Part shown: in pieces, positions 58,570 through 64,000 of the stretch
How the letters are laid out: each line of letters begins with the position of its first letter
Numbering within the stretch: position 1 is the stretch's first letter
NCBI GenBank assembly: GCA_019059635.1
Contig: JAGVRJ010000012.1
Location: 1,426,001 to 1,490,000, forward strand
DNA length: 64,000 nt
Direction of reading: 5' to 3'
Origin: Proales similis
Taxonomy: Eukaryota; Rotifera; Eurotatoria; Ploima; Proalidae
Notes under the pieces: model-generated
What the model was told of the DNA's origin: nothing
Databases searched by the model: none
What the model saw: the letters and a program-made list of their open reading frames with translations, nothing else
Translations under genes and position numbers: made by a program

Positions 58570-60567
58570 AAAGGCAGAAATAGAAGAGAAATCAGACGAT
58601 TATACGCTCTTTTCTGATTGTCTTCATTTTTTTGTCGCACGAGTTGCTTCCCAACGCCTGACTTAACTGCTTCTATCGATATGACGCACATCACCACAAG
58701 CAGCTTATTGATTCGATTCGCGTCAGTGGACAAAGCCAAAAGACCAAAGATGATGAACAAGCGGCAAGGAGTCAATAAAGAGCCGATTTCATCATATTTT
58801 ATGAAACGACGCCCAAGACGAATAATCAGGCCACCTTGCGGCGCAGACGCAGCAGACTCTGTACGAGCAGGCCCCAAGCGCACTGTTCACAGTGTGATGA
58901 GCTAATAGGCCTTGTGGGCATCATGCCGCTTCTGCTCTCCAGCAAACTAGACTAGTTAATGCACAAATCAAAGCTTTTTACTCGTCAGTCAAAGTGAAAA
59001 GGAAATGGCGCCAAATGGCGTCTATTCTGCTTATCAGAAAGCGTTTCTCCGCAAGAAAGTGAAATGAAGATTGCATGACATGTCGACACTTAGACACAAA
59101 CCTGATCCAAACGCTTGCATTCTACTGTGTTCCAGTCGCTGCTGCTGCCCTTCTGGTCTCTGTTTCGAAATTTGACCAAATTCGATTATGAAAATCGGTG
59201 GCAAATAATAAAACAAATTCAACTCGATAAATGTTTAATGAGTCGTTTGAGTTGGATAATGAAGAAAAATCAATCAGTCTTAATATTGAGTGGAAATTTG
59301 AAGCGAACGAATGAGAAAAGCTGACACCACGCTTGTTTAAAAAAGCCTGGTTTGAGCTTGCACTGCATGTGTGACGAAAGTAGTTGACTTTTTGAGAATG
59401 GTTTGTTTGGATGCAACGAATTTCAGGCCAATGTGGAAGCGGGAAATCTACGCAAACTAGATCCGGGACGTGCCGGCCGAATTAAAATATAAAGCACTGA
59501 AAGGAAGCAAAGATGCAATAATGAGGAAGAAGGGACACAAACGAGGCTGCATAAACTGAGACGCAGAAAAGCAGGGCCAAAATAAATCGGCATTAGGCTG
59601 AGTGAGTTGGTAGGGCAAACGTGGAGTAAAGCTAGAAGCTAATCCCATCATATTGACAAAAACTGGCAAATGCTCTTGGCTTCGACTTGAGGCCTGAATT
59701 TGACAATCGCTACGTGATTGAGAGGCAATGATGCAACGCATGGCTCGAGATCGGGCCGCCTAAACATCGACTTGCATTTTACCTGTTTTAGACTGCACTG
59801 TGGCAATAACTCCTGCACCAGCGCCCATGTTGTTTCGGTTGCTACTGTTCGGTCAGCCACTGTGCCCTTGCTCAGGAGCGAACTTTTGCTTGGCGCCTTT
59901 ATGTTCTCTCTTGCCTTTCCTGTCCTCCAAGAACAGTTTTTTTTTATTAGCTTGTGCGCCGCAAGTTGTTCAAAGGCGCCAACTTGGGTTGTGATTACTG
60001 CTGCTTTTGATGTTGTTATTGAAGAGCTCTTCTTCACTTTAAGTGTGATCGCACTGTGAAAGAGCGAGTAAAGTATGTACGGGCCGATCGATAGCTAACT
60101 TTATGATGTCTGATTTAGCTAATTCACTTTAAGATCGAGTAAATAAACGAAGGGTCTTGCTCAAATGTTAAATAGTTGTTGATTGCATCGAAAATATGGT
60201 CGGCTCGCGCGCGCATACAAAATATTTGCCTTCTCTAGCAAAACAGAGCAGAGCAGGTCTGAGTCTGGATATGCACCAAGCACAGAGGCGGAGGTTGAAA
60301 TTCAAGCAAACAGAAGCCACACCAAACAACTATTCTGCTCTTTTGAACTGACATTCGCGTGTTCACGCACACAGACACACACGCGCGCGCTGAGGGTCGG
60401 TGATAGTCATTCGCTTGGGCGCTCAAGTGCCGCCAAGAGCTATTTATGGGAATCCATTCCCCAATGCCCGATCGCCTGATCACCGTTTTTTTTTTATCCA
60501 TTTCGCAAGAGCCAGGCCACGCAGCCAGTCGAATTAATTAAAGTAATGGGCTAAACATTGAAAATAC

Positions 60568-60826
60568 CTTGGGTCTTGTTGAATTGACTAAACGCGTGGA
60601 CCATTCGACGCGAAATTTGCTCACCGATCTGCTTGAGCGAGACGTTGCTGAATATGCTCATAATGGATTGATTAGCTGTTGCCGATGCTTGATCTGGACC
60701 AATTTGGCTGGTTCGTATGCTCTTGTTCTGAATTTGTGATGAACTAGAGCGACTTGACGGACGCCTCAGCCGTCGGCCCGAGCTCATGCTCTGCTTGACG
60801 CCGGTTGCTTGAGACGACGCGATCAT
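60568..60826 (-). CDS. Candidate upstream coding exon, Ser/Arg-rich N-terminus (possible KChIP isoform)
   Basis: Open from an ATG at 60826: MIASSQATGVKQSMSSGRRL, a Ser/Arg-rich stretch, then IMSIFSNVSLKQIGEQISRR and FSQFNKTQ. A GTATTT donor follows the first base of the next codon (last base 60568), so the exon leaves phase 1. It is on the KChIP-like gene's strand, 3.1 kb upstream of its nearest start, and would fit the common exon at 56213. It could equally belong to another, unrecognised gene whose other exons I cannot see. Confidence 0.4.
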
Positions 60827-63746
60827 CTATGCGGAGAGATGAACGAAAAAAAAAGGCTTAAGAACAATTCGAAATCTGCTGCCACAATCTAAAATCGACA
60901 AGTGCACACAAAATTGAAAGCAAATAAATTAAGAACAAGGCACGTAAACAATGTCTTAATTTGCTGCCAAGTCTTGCCGCCAAGGCACGCTCTGTTATCC
61001 GCAACTTAAGCACATTCGGGTGTAGTAAGAGGATCAGGTATAATGCCTCGAACCAAATCGGCTTCCTCACCCCCTTCCAAATATAAATCAAATAGAGCAG
61101 TTGAGGCAAATCGCATTACAGAACTCTCTTGGCTTGTTGCAATTAGGCAGTGCAAAACGTTTTATTAGTCGATCTAATCATATTCATTGCCCTAGCGCCA
61201 CCGCAGTCAAAGTGCTTGTGATTAGCGAAAGAAGCGCTCAGCTTGGTCCCAACCCCCCGGCAGCAAGAAGGCGACAGCTACTCCACACTTATTCTCTCTC
61301 TCTCTCTATCTCTCACAATCTCTGGTATTTTTTCTCTTTTGGTTAATTTGTTTTCTCTCCATTTGCCGGTCTGGATGCTCTGAGCTAATTGATTCATTCT
61401 AAACGGGTGATATGAAACAAATAGACAAAAATGGATAGCGCAATTAAAACGGCACTAAATCAATATATTCTTTTGACCTGTGTATGCTCAACGTGGCTGG
61501 CCCCCATTCTTTCCTCCTCATTCTCTCGTCGGCTTCCTTTTCTCGCTATCCGCTGTGGCTGTCAGCGACTTTGTTCGCATACTCTGCTGCGTGTGCCTAT
61601 ATTCTCTTCACTGTCAGTTAGTAGATAAATTGCATTCGCTTCGCATTGAAAAAAAAAACGCAAAAAGAGGCAGAGATCAGGTTTCCTTGTTTGTATAATC
61701 AAGCGTGAATTAATAGTCCAAATGACTGCGAAATGCAACGCGCTCACTCTGCTTCGGTTAAATGCCGATCGACATCTATTGCTTTCTACTGCTGCTGGAG
61801 AGACTGCGTATGAAAACAGGGAAGAAGGAGAGAAAAAGATCTCGAGAGCCTGTATGCGCGAGATCAGCTCTAATTGCACCATTAGGCTTTCAAGTGAGCA
61901 ACTGGCAAAGACTGTATTGAGAGGGATGACTGTAATCTGAGCGAGCATTCGATATCATTCAAGCTGGTTGTGAGCAATTGGTTTGTTCGAGCCGGCTTGT
62001 CAAAGCCACTTAGACTCCGTTTATACCATCAGCGACAAACCCTTCCGGTCTTGGCAATCGGCTTCCTCCTGTGCCATCTTGCACGAATTGTTACTCTACA
62101 TGTCTGTCTGTTTCTCTCTCTCTCTCTGTCTCTCTCTCTGTTTCTCTCTCTCTCTATAGCATTCGCTGCCTTTGTCGCGTCGCGTTGCAATGTCGCCTTT
62201 GGAAGTTTTGTTTATCATCATCTTCATCATCATTGTGATTATTGAGGCACATTTCATCTATTAGAAAAAATAAACATCATGTCCCGCAGGTTTAGTCTGG
62301 CGTCTTACAGTTACAGATGTTTAATCATTTTCGACAGTTGAACTGCTTTGCCTCATCGGAGCTCTTGTTCTCTTCGGCAGTCTGCCCTAAATCGACAAGC
62401 TTCTGACTCATTTTTTATTTCGGATGCTCCTCTCCCTCTCTGGCCTGCTCTATCTGGTTCCCGTTCCCTTACACTTAGCCAGAAATCCAGAGCAACACAT
62501 CTCATCAATAAAAAGAAATTTGCCAGCGGCAGCCAAGAATCATCTTCGAGTGCCTTGCTTGTTCATTTAATTGCTATGTTATGCTTTCCGCTTGCTCTAG
62601 TTATTCGAACGTGGGCGACACAAGGTTGAAGATAGCGAATTCTGACAACGAACGCCACGACGGCCGCAGGGTGCAACGGAAAAAAATCTTGAGTGCCAAG
62701 AAACTGCGTTTCGAATAATCACTACGAATACACTCTGAGTGTTGAGTTGCTGCTGACAATAATGACGATGATAACCGGCCCTTTTATTTATTCATAGTTT
62801 TATTATCAAGATGCAAACCTCATATTGACAAGTTCGAAGTGGTTCTATTCATTACTACGGCTATTGGAGAAAAGAAAGTACCGAATGACGGCCACTTGGC
62901 TCGTTCATATTCACCTGAATTTAATGCATATTTGTAGCCGAATCGATAAAGATGCCATAATTTGCAAAAGAATAAAAAATCAATCAATCGTCAGTGTTCA
63001 TTTGATTGGCTTCAAACTCAAAAGCGTCTGCTCTCTTTGCTAATTAAGTCGACTCCCAAGTTATTTCAGTCATAAGAAAAACAACACGAGAGCCAGCACG
63101 GACCATACAAATAATTTATTGCCTCGAATGGACTCGCTCACAAGAAAAGTGAATTGAGAAAGATCATTACAAAGAGCGAAGCAAAAAGACAATAAATAGA
63201 AATTTATGCCCCGAGTACGGATGGCACATAAAGTTGTTAGATAATTTCTTTCAGATGAGATAAAGCTTGGCTCAGCTGAGCAAACGCCCCTTGCTTGCCC
63301 CTGACAGTCTACAAGTCGAAGCTACAGAGCAGGGTCAAATTGCGCGAATGTAAAGTTAATTTTGCACACTGGCTGCGTCTGGCTTGGTTGTTCGCCGCCG
63401 GTCCGACCGGATCATAATGGTTGCAATGCTCGGCTCTTATATTTGTAGCGTTGGTGACTCATCATCATCTCAAGCTCAGTCCGAATCGAGGACAGATTTC
63501 TTGGTGCCACAAGCGCCAACACGTTCACCGTATTTACTAGACCGGAGAGTGAAGCGGGCGAGGCGGAAAAGAATAAAGCGCGGTCGGTTATTGATGAGCG
63601 GTTCAGTTTTTAAGTTTAGACAGCCGTGTATGATTGTTGACAAATTCAATTTAGATCGTTGCGCTTCTTGAATCGAAGAAGCTTAGAGAAAGAGTGTACT
63701 AAGACGTCCGAGACAGAGAGACTGAAAAAGGACAAATAAAGAAGCG
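60827..63746. other. Gene-poor intergenic region
   Basis: This 2.9 kb before the CKAP5 start is rich in simple sequence: CT runs at about 61289-61315 and 62108-62157, A-runs near 61648-61660, and (CAT/ATC)n near 62216-62232. Short open frames have no recognisable content. It should include the CKAP5 promoter. Confidence 0.45.
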
Positions 63747-64000
63747 ATGGCGGATGAGAGCGAGTGGAGGCGCGCTCCTACCGAAGAGAAAGTAGAACAC
63801 AAAAACTGGAAGGCACGTCTGGAAGGATACGAAGAATGCTGCAATCTGTTTGCCCGGTGTTCGAGCGAGGATGCCAAAAATCCGACCTACCTGAGCTACT
63901 TGGGACTGCTGAAGAAGTTCGTGGTCGACTCAAACGAAGCGGCCAAGGAGAAAGGCCTGGAAGCAGTGCTGCTCTACGTCGAGAACGTACCGGCAGCGAG
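63747..64000 (+). CDS. CKAP5: XMAP215/CKAP5 (Msps, ch-TOG) microtubule polymerase, N-terminus only
   Basis: Processive microtubule plus-end polymerase at centrosomes, kinetochores and spindle. Only the first 84 codons are inside the window. MADESEWRRAPTEEKVEHKN then WKARLEGYEE matches the human start ([28 protein letters not shown]). It continues into the first TOG (HEAT) domain with YLSYLGLLKKFVVDSNEAAK and EKGLEAVLLYVENV. The Trp after SE at the start and the WKAR helix are the tubulin-contacting first HEAT repeat. The frame stays open to the window end. Confidence 0.95.
   Translation, partial: MADESEWRRAPTEEKVEHKNWKARLEGYEECCNLFARCSSEDAKNPTYLSYLGLLKKFVVDSNEAAKEKGLEAVLLYVENVPAA

Larger units (their letters stand above)
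57429..60567. other. Gene-poor region upstream of the KChIP-like gene
   Basis: This 3.1 kb holds a CA microsatellite (about 58545-58569), an 18-bp perfect palindrome at 58083-58100, and GA- and A-rich tracts. A minus-strand open frame at 59648-60037 ends near a GTAAAA donor-like site but in phase 0, not matching the common KChIP exon. I did not accept it. The region may be the first intron of a longer KChIP isoform. Confidence 0.4.

Noticed and set aside
58485-58883. 132-codon minus-strand open frame
   Set aside because: It runs through a CA repeat (poly Cys-Val) and shows no family features or splice context.
59648-60037. 130-codon minus-strand open frame as another KChIP first exon
   Set aside because: It ends at a donor-like GTAAAA but in phase 0, which does not match the common exon at 56213. 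No family was recognised.
1-64000. tRNA, rRNA, snRNA or CRISPR features
   Set aside because: By eye I found no convincing tRNA box pairs, rRNA segments or spaced direct repeats. A covariance-model scan would be needed to exclude small RNA genes in introns.

Overview
This window is nuclear DNA of a small-genome, gene-dense bilaterian animal. About 24 protein-coding genes sit on both strands, split by short GT-AG introns (often 50-65 bp), with AATAAA signals and GA, CA and CT microsatellites between them. Several products are animal-type: a 5-HT2-like receptor, a KChIP-like calcium sensor, a PEA3-type ETS factor, a calmodulin-type myosin light chain kinase and a P-glycoprotein. The ciliary protein TMEM17 suggests a ciliated animal. 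I cannot name the phylum; a spiralian with a compact genome is only a guess.

Layout. 1-927 (-): PP1 catalytic subunit, running off the left edge. 2846-8078 (-): 5-oxoprolinase. 8414-10797 (-): CTNNBL1. 11005-12920 (-): coiled-coil protein of unknown function. 14361-15714 (-): MLCK-like kinase. 18041-18951 (-) TMEM17 and 19215-19773 (+) C15orf40/UPF0235 form a divergent pair. 19825-24845 (-): URB2. About 25897-27523 (+): 5-HT2-like receptor. 27797-30428 (+): SENP6/7-type SUMO protease. 31496-33601 (+): a fusion of a plastid-translocator-like (TPT/SLC35E) carrier with a polysaccharide pyruvyl transferase. 33809-34484 (-): small secreted protein. 34914-39862 (-): full ABCB transporter. 41608-43710 (+): ETS factor. 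44101-45468 (-): POLD2. 45729-47321 (-): PIGA. 47650-50505 (-) DDHD2 and 50868-51556 (+) PBDC1 are divergent. 51861-52460 (+): TSSC4. 52597-53204 (+): TMEM128. 53853-54208 (-): SmG. 54447-55022 (-): unknown four-TM protein. 55327-57428 (-): KChIP-like EF-hand protein, with candidate alternative first exons at 56965-57130 and 60568-60826. 63747-64000 (+): start of the XMAP215/CKAP5 microtubule polymerase.

Most genes are unrelated housekeeping or signalling genes packed together, and no operon logic is evident. The most unusual object is the transporter-pyruvyltransferase fusion. One polypeptide appears to hold a carrier with the phosphate-binding Lys and Lys-Arg signatures of phosphate translocators, an extra transmembrane helix, and a luminal pyruvyl transferase domain. 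That arrangement would import phosphoenolpyruvate into the Golgi and use it there to pyruvylate glycans. The two functions are known from separate proteins in fission yeast. I saw no transposon, CRISPR array or RNA gene that I could support.
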